Positions 44,638 through 52,942 of a stretch of DNA of 62,348 bases are shown piece after piece (the first letter of the stretch is position 1; every line of letters begins with the position of its first letter). This DNA comes from Parasulfuritortus cantonensis (lineage in GTDB: Bacteria; Pseudomonadota; Gammaproteobacteria; Burkholderiales; Thiobacillaceae). A program made the translations under genes and the position numbers. The notes under the pieces were generated by a model. That model searched no databases. It was not told the DNA's origin and was given only the letters and a program-made list of their open reading frames with translations. Where the stretch lies: NCBI RefSeq assembly GCF_004337445.1, contig NZ_SJZB01000003.1:1-62348 (forward strand), in the 5' to 3' direction.

Positions 44638-44659
44638 AATTCGTTTTATTTTTATCGGA
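44638..44659 (-). repeat. Right arm of the 22-bp perfect inverted repeat
   Basis: Starts AATTCGTTTTATTTTTATC; exact inverse of 44322-44343. In a rightward transcript it is U-rich and could also end transcription or pair with the left arm to close the whole 338-nt block. Confidence 0.92.
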
Positions 44660-44693
44660 ATTTCCAGGTATCGAGGGCCGTAAGCTGGCTTTC

Positions 44694-45125
44694 ATGAATA
44701 CGTTCCCCGAACCGGACAAAAGGGTCGCTGCTTTGCTGGCGCAGGCGGGCCTGGGCCACTGGCGCAGCATCCTGTGCGAGATGTTCCGCAGGTATGAAGG
44801 CCTGCAAGACCTCACTATCGGAATGAACGAAGGGGCGCGGCCTGAAGTGGTGGCCCTGCTGCGGATGTGCATCCGGTCCGGTGTGGTCCTGGACGATCGT
44901 GCGTTCGCCCACGCGATAGCGGGCCTGGGCTTCCTGGATTACCGGATCCACCGGGCCAATGACCGCACGATGCTGGATGAACGCTGGGATCCGGCCCTCA
45001 TGGCCCTGTCTGAATTCCGTGCGGCCGGACCGATTACCGCCTACCCGGCCGCCACTCGGCCCTTGTCGCCGGCCCTCACGGCCAGGCACCTCCTGCGCCA
45101 GTTACGCCAACATGGAGATCGCTGA
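44694..45125 (+). CDS. 143-aa protein of the mobilisation module
   Basis: Soluble, mostly helical protein of 143 residues, starting 34 bp after the inverted-repeat block. It overlaps traI by 14 bases, so it is translated with the relaxase. Features: KRVAALLAQAGLGHWRSILC, LLRMCIRSGVVLDDRAFAHA; no family recognised. In SXT-type elements an accessory gene (mobI) borders oriT and is essential for transfer. The position here is similar, so an auxiliary transfer role is plausible. Confidence 0.65.
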   Translation: MNTFPEPDKRVAALLAQAGLGHWRSILCEMFRRYEGLQDLTIGMNEGARPEVVALLRMCIRSGVVLDDRAFAHAIAGLGFLDYRIHRANDRTMLDERWDPALMALSEFRAAGPITAYPAATRPLSPALTARHLLRQLRQHGDR

Positions 45126-47380
45126 CTACCTATTCGCCGCGGTGCCGGCCCTGGGGTTCGGCCTGGCCGCGGCATGGTGGATGCGGCGGCGCCCGGAGGC
45201 GGCCCATGTGCCAGAACCGCCCGCGCCCCTTCAGATAGCCAGAAACTGGCCCGCCGCCGCCCTCCCCGTGCTGGTCGGCGACAAGGTCATCGAGGCGACG
45301 GGGACGACGGCGGCGCTGGAGGAGGTCCGCCTGGCGTCCGGGCTCACCGAACCGACGTGGCGGACCCATGTGGTGCCGACGATCCGGTCGGTAGCCGAAA
45401 TGACCCAGCAGCTGCCGGCCTCCGAAGCGCACCACCATGCGCAGCCGGGCGGCCTGTGGATCCACACCGTGGAAACCCTGCAGCACGCCGCCCGGCTGCG
45501 CCAGGGCCGTATCCTACCCCCAGGTGCCGACATCGAGGCCCAGGGCCGCATCCAGCACATCTGGACGGTGGGCATCTACATCGCCGCCCTGCTCCACGAT
45601 GTCGGCAAGACGGTGGCGGACCTGCGAGTCACCCTGTTTTCCGCCGCGTCGCCGAGCGGAGCGACCTGGAAAGCCCTGATGGGGTCCATGAACGATGCCA
45701 AGGCAGAGGCCTACGTGGTCGACTTTCCCCGCGCCCTCGAGCGGGACTACCAGGCCCACCAGAAGATCGGCATTCAGCTGGTGCAGCGATTGGTGCCGAC
45801 TGAAACCCGGATCTGGCTCAGTACCGACCAGGCTCTGCTGGACAGCCTGATGGGCTACCTGGGCGGCGACCTGCAGGGACCGATCGCCGAGATCGTGCGC
45901 GAGGCCGAGGCCGAGAGCGTCCGCCGCAACCTGGCGGCGGGGACGCGGGTGCGTTTCGCCACGTCCAGGGCAACACCCCTGATCGAGTTGCTCATGCACG
46001 CCTTGCGCTCCATGCTGGCCGAGGGCGGCCGCCTCCCCTTGAACCGGCCCGGTGCGGCCGGGTTCTGCGACGGCGCCGACGTCTGGTTCGCGGCGGCGCG
46101 CCTGGCGAATGAGGTGCGGGACTGGCTCAAGAAGGCCTATCCGGAGGAACCCGTACCCGGCGAGACGATGAATGATCGGCTGTTCGATACCTGGCAGGAA
46201 TACGGCGCCTGCAAGCCGAATCCGGACACCCAGGGGGCCATCTGGTCCGCCCGGATCGAGTTCGCCGGCGCCCAGGCCATCCGCCTGGGTGCCCTGCTCC
46301 GCTTCCCCCTGGAGCTGCTGTACCCAGCCCCATCGCTGTATCCGCCCTGCCTGGATGGTCGGATCATCTGCGATGCCATTGGGGCCGCGACCGGCGCAGC
46401 GGACACCCAAGCCGAAGCCAGCCCGGTCCCGGAGGCGGCCAATGGCGAGGAACCGCCAGTCACCGCCACGCCGGCGCCGGCACCGGCGGCGCCAACGCCC
46501 CAGGACGGCCCGGCGACGGCCGCGACAACCGGACCTGGCCCAGCTACCCCGATACCGGACAACAACCTGGCGCAACCAGCCCCGGCGCCCACGCCGCGCC
46601 TGCCGAACATACAGGGCTTGACCACCAAGGCCAGAAAGCCGCCGCCACTGGCCCAGACCAGCCAAGCCACCCAGGCGGCGCCTGCGCCAATCCAGCCCCC
46701 AGAATTGATGCCCCGGCCGATTATCGGGATGAGGAATACCTGGATGAATTCGACGCCGCACAGCCCATGGTCGTGGGCAGGAGCGTTGCCGGGCCGCCCC
46801 CGAGCCCCCGCGCCTCTCGGCCGCCGTGGTGCCCCATGTCGCCCTCCCGAAGGCGCCACCCTCCCCCGCAGGCAAGAAGACCGGCAAGAAGGCCACCGCG
46901 CCCACGGACGCGGCACTGAGCTTCATGGGCTGGGTCCAGCAGGGGCTGGCTGATGGCAGCCTGCCCTACAACACCTCGACGGCACTGGTCCACTTCGTGA
47001 AGGTCATCCTGCGCGACGAGAAGGAGGAGACCATGATGCTGCTCGTCTCACCGGCGGTTTTCCGGAAGTTCGCCGAGGCCTACGGCGACCAGGCCACCGG
47101 CGGCGGCGACGGCCCCGACACTGAAGCCACGCCGGGCAAGCTGGGCATGGGCATCCAGATGGCGTTCACTCAGGCCGGCTGGCATCAGCCTGCCGGCCGC
47201 GGCCGCAATGTCCACCGCTTCCAGGTCATCCGCCGGGGGGAAAGCGGCGGCAGCCTCCTCAACGGCTTCCTGGTGACCAATCCAGAGCGGTTCGTCAATC
47301 CGGTGCCGCCGCCAAATGACCGCCTACGCTACTGGAGCCAGAACGTGACCGTCGACAAGTCGGAGGCCTCGGCATCATGA
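45112..47380 (+). pseudogene. traI: TraI, MOBH-family relaxase (two frameshifts)
   Basis: The relaxase nicks oriT and pilots the strand. The N-terminal TraI_2/HD-hydrolase-type domain has HHHAQPGGLWIHTVETLQHA and AALLHDVGK (about 158-166), the metal-binding signature of MOBH. A Pro/Ala-rich linker follows (about 430-570), then a winged-helix TraI_2_C domain (SFMGWVQQGLADGSLPYN). The linker is broken twice: adding one C to the run 46696-46700 and one C to the run 46797-46801 (or the adjacent 46805-46809) gives a continuous 756-residue protein. The intermediate segment reads DAPADYRDEEYLDEFDAAQP. As written, translation loses the C-terminal domain. Confidence 0.88.
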
Positions 47381-49446
47381 GCTATCCCATCGATAACCTG
47401 CTTCGGCCACCGGTCGAACTCTATTCCGCCGGCACCCTGTTCGTCGGGTCGGCCATGTTGGCCGCTACACCACCCTGGGTGCCGGTCAGCGCACCCACGG
47501 CCATGGCCCTCTCCCTGGGGCTCCTGGTGGGGGCTTTGTGGCGAGGCCGCCAAGCCTGGACCGTGCTGCGCTATCAGCGCAACCTGCGCACCTTGAGACG
47601 GTACTCTCTCAAGCCATCGGAGATCCCTTGGAGCAACGAGGTGTTGTACCTGGGCATGGGGTTTCGCTGGACTGCCCTGCACACCCAGCGGCTGCATCAG
47701 GCCCAATTGCCGAAAAATCGGCGTTACGCAGAACAGACGCGATTGTACAAGGCGATCCGGCGCTTCGAGTTGACGGCAGAGCACGACCCTCGACCCCGTA
47801 TCCAGCAGCTACGCACCCTGTTCCGCCAAGAGGCCTGGTGGAACAGGTGGAAGCCGCTGCCGGACGTGGGCGGCAACCCGGCGCTACATGGCGTGGAACC
47901 GGACGAGGAGCAGGTTTCCATGCCGCTCTCCGGACGAGTAGGCCATATCCTGGTCCTGGGCACAACGCGGGTGGGCAAGACCAGGCTCGCGGAAGTGCTC
48001 ATCACCCAGGATATTCGCCGCGGCGACGTCGTGGTGGCATTCGATCCGAAAGGCGACGCCGACCTGATGATCCGCATGTACGTCGAGGCCCACCGTGCCG
48101 GCCGGCCCTTCTACGTCTTCCACCTGGGTTTCCCGCATATCTCGGCACGCTACAACCCGATCGGTTCATTCTCCCGCATCACGGAGGTCGCCACCCGGAC
48201 GGCCGACCCCCTGCCCTCCGAGGGAAACTCCGCAGCCTTCAAGGAATTCGTCTGGCGCTTCGTGAACGTCCTGGCCAAGGCCATGACTACGCTCGGCGAA
48301 CGGCCGGACTTCCAAAGCATCTACGCCTATGCCGTGGATACCGAATCCCTGGCTGTGCGCTACTTCACCTGGTGGCTGGATAGAGTCCGGCCTGGCTGGA
48401 AACAGGAAGTCGACGCCCTGGAGGCCTCCCAGGCCAAGGCCCTGGCCGAGGGTGCCAAGAAGAGCGGCCGGTCGACGAGCACCCTGGCCATCCTGGGCTT
48501 CATCCGCGACAACGACCTGCGCGATCCCGTAGCCGACGCCCTGCGCTCGGTGCTTTCCAACGACCGCACTTACTTCGAGAAGCTGGTGTCTAGTCTCTAC
48601 CCGCTCCTGGAGAAGCTCACCACGGGCAAGATAGCCGACCTGATTTCCCCCGACTACACGGCCCTGGATGATCCCAGGCCGATCATCGACTGGATGAACA
48701 TCATCAACCACGGGGCCGTGGTCTATGTCGGTCTCGATTCGCTGTCGGACCATGAAGTGGCCGGCGCGATCGGCACCTCCATGTTCGCCGACCTGACCAG
48801 CGTTGCCGGCCAGATCTACAAGTTCGGCGTCGGAGTCGGCCAACTGCCACCCGGCCGGCGTCGGTTGGCGCTACATGCCGACGAGTTCAACGAACTGGTC
48901 GGCGACGCGTTCATACCGATGGTCAACAAGGGCGGTGGCGCCGGCTACCAGGTCACCGCCTACACCCAGACCTGGCACGACGTCGAGGCGAAGGTCGGCG
49001 ATGCGGCCAAGGCCATGCAGATCGGCGGCAACTTCAATACCCGGGTCATGCTACGGGTCGAGAACACCGAGACCGCGGAGATCCTGACCGAGAAGCTCCC
49101 GGAGGTCGAGGTGCCTTCGATGCAGGTGGCCTCAATGGCCAGCGACTCCAACGATCCAACCGACTTCGCCGAGTTCCAGAGCCGCAATGAGGATCGCATC
49201 ACCATCGAGCGGTTGCCCATGCTGACGCCGGCCGACCTAGTGCAGTTGCCCAAGGGGCAGGCCTTTGCGTTGATCAACGGCGGGCAACTCTGGAAGGTTC
49301 GCTTTCCCTTGGCCGACACCCTGAACGAATCCGGGATACCTGCCGATATCGAGGAGATGGCCCATCAGATGCGGGCGGCTCAACTCGCTCACGGACGCGC
49401 GAGTGACGCCGGCATTACCGTCATGGGCAAAGGGAGCGGCTGGTAA
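47377..49446 (+). CDS. traD: TraD, type IV coupling protein
   Basis: 689 residues; hexameric ATPase that brings the relaxase-DNA complex to the channel. Two N-terminal membrane helices (about 18-60), Walker A GTTRVGKT (195-202), VVAFDPKGDADLM, and Walker B region LALHADEFNELVG. The type with these sequences accompanies MOBH relaxases in SXT-like elements. ATG overlaps the traI stop by 4 bases. Confidence 0.94.
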   Translation: MSYPIDNLLRPPVELYSAGTLFVGSAMLAATPPWVPVSAPTAMALSLGLLVGALWRGRQAWTVLRYQRNLRTLRRYSLKPSEIPWSNEVLYLGMGFRWTALHTQRLHQAQLPKNRRYAEQTRLYKAIRRFELTAEHDPRPRIQQLRTLFRQEAWWNRWKPLPDVGGNPALHGVEPDEEQVSMPLSGRVGHILVLGTTRVGKTRLAEVLITQDIRRGDVVVAFDPKGDADLMIRMYVEAHRAGRPFYVFHLGFPHISARYNPIGSFSRITEVATRTADPLPSEGNSAAFKEFVWRFVNVLAKAMTTLGERPDFQSIYAYAVDTESLAVRYFTWWLDRVRPGWKQEVDALEASQAKALAEGAKKSGRSTSTLAILGFIRDNDLRDPVADALRSVLSNDRTYFEKLVSSLYPLLEKLTTGKIADLISPDYTALDDPRPIIDWMNIINHGAVVYVGLDSLSDHEVAGAIGTSMFADLTSVAGQIYKFGVGVGQLPPGRRRLALHADEFNELVGDAFIPMVNKGGGAGYQVTAYTQTWHDVEAKVGDAAKAMQIGGNFNTRVMLRVENTETAEILTEKLPEVEVPSMQVASMASDSNDPTDFAEFQSRNEDRITIERLPMLTPADLVQLPKGQAFALINGGQLWKVRFPLADTLNESGIPADIEEMAHQMRAAQLAHGRASDAGITVMGKGSGW

Positions 49447-50138
49447 TGCCCGGCGATGGCGCCACAATTGACATCGGGGTAACCAAAGCGGTAACCGCCC
49501 CATTCAAGATCGTTGCCTTTCTTGCGATCGCGTTTTTCGTCCTGGTGGTCGGCCGCCTGGCCATCGACATGTGGGCCCTGGCCGACCATCAGGATCTCCT
49601 CGAGGCCCCGGAATCGATCATGAAACGGGAACTCGCCAGGGCGGCAGTCTCGCCGGATTTCATGGGCCCAACCCTCGATCGAGCCGTGGCCTGGGCGGAT
49701 TTCATCACCGAGTGGTTCTATCGCAAGCCTGGCCTGATTCAGCACTTGGACGATGACCAAATCGGTGAAACGGAGCGCGCTGTGAGACGTGGGGTCCGGT
49801 CCCTGGACTTTGCCGTCAGCCGCGCCTTAGTGGGTTCCCAGGTTGTCGCCATACGGGCCGCGATCCTGGTGTCATATCTGCCCTGGGCGGGCTTCCTCTA
49901 TGCGCTCTCGCTGGTCGACGGCATCGTGCAGCGCTGGCTACGGAAGTATGGTGGAGGCCGCGAGTCATCAACCCTCTACCACCGCGCGAAGTACCTGCAG
50001 GTAATCTTGCTGACCGTGGCCACAGCGGCCTATCTCTGGTGGCCTGGCGATATCGACGCCACTATAATCGCGCTGGTCGCGCCAGCCTGTGCCATCCTCG
50101 TCAGGATCCAGGCCGAGTTCTACAAAAAGTATATTTAG
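49446..50138 (+). CDS. DUF4400-like inner-membrane protein
   Basis: 230 residues; its ATG overlaps the traD stop by one base. A first membrane helix (VAFLAIAFFVLVVGRLAI) and three more near the C-terminus (ILVSYLPWAGFLYALSLV, VILLTVATAAYLWWPG, IIALVAPACAILV) enclose a soluble middle part. A membrane protein of this type (DUF4400) regularly follows traD in MOBH elements; its function is unknown, presumably in mating. Confidence 0.82.
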   Translation: MPGDGATIDIGVTKAVTAPFKIVAFLAIAFFVLVVGRLAIDMWALADHQDLLEAPESIMKRELARAAVSPDFMGPTLDRAVAWADFITEWFYRKPGLIQHLDDDQIGETERAVRRGVRSLDFAVSRALVGSQVVAIRAAILVSYLPWAGFLYALSLVDGIVQRWLRKYGGGRESSTLYHRAKYLQVILLTVATAAYLWWPGDIDATIIALVAPACAILVRIQAEFYKKYI

Positions 50139-50141
50139 GGA

Positions 50142-50450
50142 ATGGTAACCGCCAGCAGTTCGGAACTGGTGCGGAAGCTCAGATCTTTGTTGCAGGAACC
50201 AGATGATCTCTCCATTTGGCGCTATGCCGTGGCTACCCGGCCCTACCGGGACCAGGCCTGGGCTCAACACGTCAATGACTACCGCATAACCGAGAAAATT
50301 CGGGTGGCCAAGGAAGATGGCTCTTGGGACGCTATCGTAGGCCGTTTCCTCGAAAAGGCATCCTTCGGCGATATTCCGCTATCGGTGTTCCTAACAGAGG
50401 ATGGCAGAAAATGGCTAAGGGATATTAGTGGTCAATTATCGATAAAATGA
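50142..50450 (+). CDS. Hypothetical protein at the right end of the conjugative element
   Basis: 102 residues, soluble and rich in charged residues (LVRKLRSLLQEPDDLSIW, EKIRVAKEDGSWDAIVGRF). It starts 3 bp after the DUF4400-like gene and probably ends the rightward operon. No family recognised. Confidence 0.6.
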   Translation: MVTASSSELVRKLRSLLQEPDDLSIWRYAVATRPYRDQAWAQHVNDYRITEKIRVAKEDGSWDAIVGRFLEKASFGDIPLSVFLTEDGRKWLRDISGQLSIK

Positions 50451-50771
50451 CTTGCAGGAGTAGACAATATCGAATAGCCATTACAAATCATGTTTCAATA
50501 CATTGATTTTTTTGCCATTGCGGGTTAAAAAAGAACTGGCGTTGTCGGGTACACACACAATCCGGTGCTAGATGCACTCGCTGCGGGCCGAGGCTAACCG
50601 TCTGACATAACAAAAATTACAGGTTCGAATAAGACCTTCTATACATTAGACGTTTTATGACCGGAAATGAAAACCCCTTTGCCGGCGATGCCCCGCGTCT
50701 CGGCACGGGCATCCCACTCAGCCGGCGTCGAACCGGATAGAATGGTGGCCAACTATAAATGGTGTCCAGAC
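50451..50771. other. Boundary region between conjugative element and chromosome
   Basis: 321 bp without a gene. The first 210 bp are clearly AT-rich and contain poly-T/poly-A stretches; GC content then rises sharply near 50660-50680 into chromosomal composition. The element's right attachment site should lie here, but the partner left site is not in the window, so the exact end cannot be set. A weak TATAAA-type -10 at about 50754 could belong to malQ. Confidence 0.45.
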
Positions 50772-52835
50772 ATGGCAACTGAACTCGACCTGCTTTGCAC
50801 CCAGGCCGGCATCCTGGCGAATTACTACGACATATGGGGGACGCGTCACGAGGCGAGCGACGCGACACGCGAAGCCATCCTGGCCGCCTTGGAGTTCCGC
50901 ACCGACACGCCCGCCTGGCCGCCGGTCCTCGTCACCTGGGAAAACGAACCGGTCTCCTTCCCGGTCCCGGATGGCAAGCCGGTCACCTGGCGCCTGATCC
51001 TGGAGGACCAGCAGGTCATCGAGGGCAGTGCCGGCGAGCGCGTCGAAATGTCCGCCGTCGGGTTACCCGGCTACCACCGTCTGGAAATGGTCCGCCGGGG
51101 CAAGACGCTCGCCTCCATTCCGCTGATCGTCTGTCCGCGCAGCAGCTATCAAGGTGGCGCCGGGCGCCGGGATTGGGGCCTGGCCGTGCAGTTGTACAGC
51201 CTTCGGAGTGCCGCCAATTGGGGCCTGGGCGACTACACCGACATTGCCGGCGTGGTCGACTGGGCGGCGGCGGCCGGCGCCGGCATGGTCGGGCTCAACC
51301 CGCTGCACGCGCTGTTCCCGCACAATCCGCTGCACAGCAGCCCCTACAGTCCGTCCAGCCGGCAGTTTCTCAACGTCCTCCATATCGGCATCGCCGGCCT
51401 GCCGGAATACGCCGAATGCAGCGCAGCCCAGCGGCAGGTCGCCGATCCGGCCTTCCAGGCGCGCCTGGCGGCGCTCAGGGAGGCCGACCTGGTCGATTAT
51501 GCCGGCGTCGCGGCGCTCAAATTCGGCGTCCTGGAAACCCTATACCGGCATTTCCGCGCCAGCCATCTCGACCACAATACGGCGCGGGCGCAGGATTTTC
51601 GCGCCTTCCAGAAACGGGGCGGCACCGAGCTGCGGCAATTCGCCGTCTACCACGCCCTGCAGGAACACTTCCACGCTCAGGATGCCAGCGTGTGGGGCTG
51701 GCCGGCCTGGCCGGAGGCCTACCGGCGCCACGACGGCGCGGCGGTCCACGCCTTCGCCGACGCGCACCCCGAACGGGTGGAATGGCAGGAGTGGCTGCAA
51801 TGGCTCGCGGACCAGCAACTGGCCGCCGCCGCCCGGCGCTGTGACGAGCTGGGCCTCGCGGTCGGCCTGTACCAGGACCTCGCCGTCGGCGTCGACAAGG
51901 GCGGCGCCGAGACCTGGGTGCACCAGGACCTCTACGCCCTCGATGCCCGGGTCGGCTGCCCGCCCGATGACTTCAATCCGCTCGGCCAGGACTGGGGCCT
52001 GCCGCCCTGGATACCCCAGCGGCTGCGCGGCGCCGGCTATGCGCCGTACATCGCCATGCTGCGTGCCAACATGCGCTATGCGGGCGCCTTGCGGGTCGAC
52101 CACGTCATGGGCCTGATGCGGCTCTACTGGATTCCGCCCGGCATGAAGGGCGACGCCGGGGCCTACGTCAGCTACCCGTTCGAGGAACTCCTCGGCATCC
52201 TCAATCTGGAAAGCCAGCGCAACCGCTGCCTGATCGTCGGCGAGGATCTCGGCACGGTTCCGGACGAGGTACGCCACGCGCTGCGCGACGCCGGCGTGCT
52301 CAGCTATAAGCTGTTCTACTTCGAGCGCCAGCAGGACGGCCATTTCTTCCCGGCCGACTGGTTTCCGGAGCAGTCGCTGGTCGCGGCCTCCACCCACGAC
52401 CTCCCTACCCTGGCCGGCTTCTGGCTCGGGCGCGACATCGACACCCGCAGCGCGCTCGACCTCTACCCGCGCCCCGGCATGCGCGAGGAGCAGTTGGCCG
52501 GCCGCGCCACCGACCGGGCCCGCCTGCTCGCCGATCTCGCCCGCGAAGGCCTGCTCCCCGAGGGCGTCTCCGAAGACCCGGAGCAATCGCCGACCATGAC
52601 TCCGGCCCTGACGGGCGCCATCTACACCCATCTGGCCCGTTCGCCGGCCCGCCTGGCCCTGGTCCAGGCCGAGGACATGATCGGCCAAACCGAGCAGGCC
52701 AACCAGCCCGGCACCGTCGACGAACATCCCAACTGGCGCCGCAAGCTCTGCCTCGCCGTCGAGGCGTGGTCGGACGACGCCCGCTGCCGGGCGCTGGCCG
52801 AGACGATGACGGCCGAACGTCCGGGCATCGGGTAG
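50772..52835 (+). CDS. malQ: 4-alpha-glucanotransferase (amylomaltase, GH77)
   Basis: 687 residues from ATG 50772; an open extension to 50667 lacks similarity. Transfers maltooligosaccharide units in glycogen/maltodextrin metabolism, cytosolic. GH77 catalytic residues: nucleophile Asp443 in ALRVDHVMGLMRLYWIP, acid/base Glu491 in IVGEDLGTVPDEV, and Asp543 in ASTHDLPTLAGFW. Also INPLHALFPHNPLHSSPYSPSSR-type substrate loop near residue 175. First clearly chromosomal gene right of the conjugative element. Confidence 0.95.
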   Translation: MATELDLLCTQAGILANYYDIWGTRHEASDATREAILAALEFRTDTPAWPPVLVTWENEPVSFPVPDGKPVTWRLILEDQQVIEGSAGERVEMSAVGLPGYHRLEMVRRGKTLASIPLIVCPRSSYQGGAGRRDWGLAVQLYSLRSAANWGLGDYTDIAGVVDWAAAAGAGMVGLNPLHALFPHNPLHSSPYSPSSRQFLNVLHIGIAGLPEYAECSAAQRQVADPAFQARLAALREADLVDYAGVAALKFGVLETLYRHFRASHLDHNTARAQDFRAFQKRGGTELRQFAVYHALQEHFHAQDASVWGWPAWPEAYRRHDGAAVHAFADAHPERVEWQEWLQWLADQQLAAAARRCDELGLAVGLYQDLAVGVDKGGAETWVHQDLYALDARVGCPPDDFNPLGQDWGLPPWIPQRLRGAGYAPYIAMLRANMRYAGALRVDHVMGLMRLYWIPPGMKGDAGAYVSYPFEELLGILNLESQRNRCLIVGEDLGTVPDEVRHALRDAGVLSYKLFYFERQQDGHFFPADWFPEQSLVAASTHDLPTLAGFWLGRDIDTRSALDLYPRPGMREEQLAGRATDRARLLADLAREGLLPEGVSEDPEQSPTMTPALTGAIYTHLARSPARLALVQAEDMIGQTEQANQPGTVDEHPNWRRKLCLAVEAWSDDARCRALAETMTAERPGIG

Positions 52836-52851
52836 AATCCCCGGCTTGATG

Positions 52852-52883
52852 ATTCCGTCGTCCCCGCGCGGGCGGGAACCGGG
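52852..52883. repeat. REP-like palindrome between malQ and ftsK
   Basis: CGTCGTCCCCGCGCGGGCGG followed by GAACC resembles the dispersed extragenic repeat (CGTCATTCCCGCG...GCGGGAA) common in proteobacterial genomes. It is the only notable item in the 107-bp gap. A single copy in the window, so only suggestive. Confidence 0.3.
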
Positions 52884-52942
52884 TCGGGCCCGGACCGCGG
52901 ACCGGCCCTGGGCGACGCCAACGAGGTAGCCAGTTCATAAGC

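Larger units (their letters stand above)
18151..50450. mobile_element. Conjugative element (ICE or integrated plasmid) with F-type T4SS and MOBH relaxase, left end truncated
   Basis: Contains a full set of F-type transfer genes in one leftward run (44268 down to 25688) and a rightward mobilisation module (44694-50450). Accessory and regulatory genes occupy the left 7 kb. It resembles the SXT/R391 and related MOBH families in gene content. The left side is cut by the Tn3-family element; the right side ends between 50450 and 50772, where ordinary chromosomal genes begin. No integrase, replication initiator or partition gene is present, so mode of maintenance is unknown. Confidence 0.85.

Noticed and set aside
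50615..50640. GGTTCGAAT resembling the T-arm of a tRNA, a possible attachment site
   Set aside because: The following bases do not complete a T-stem or acceptor stem and no CCA-type end or second copy is found.
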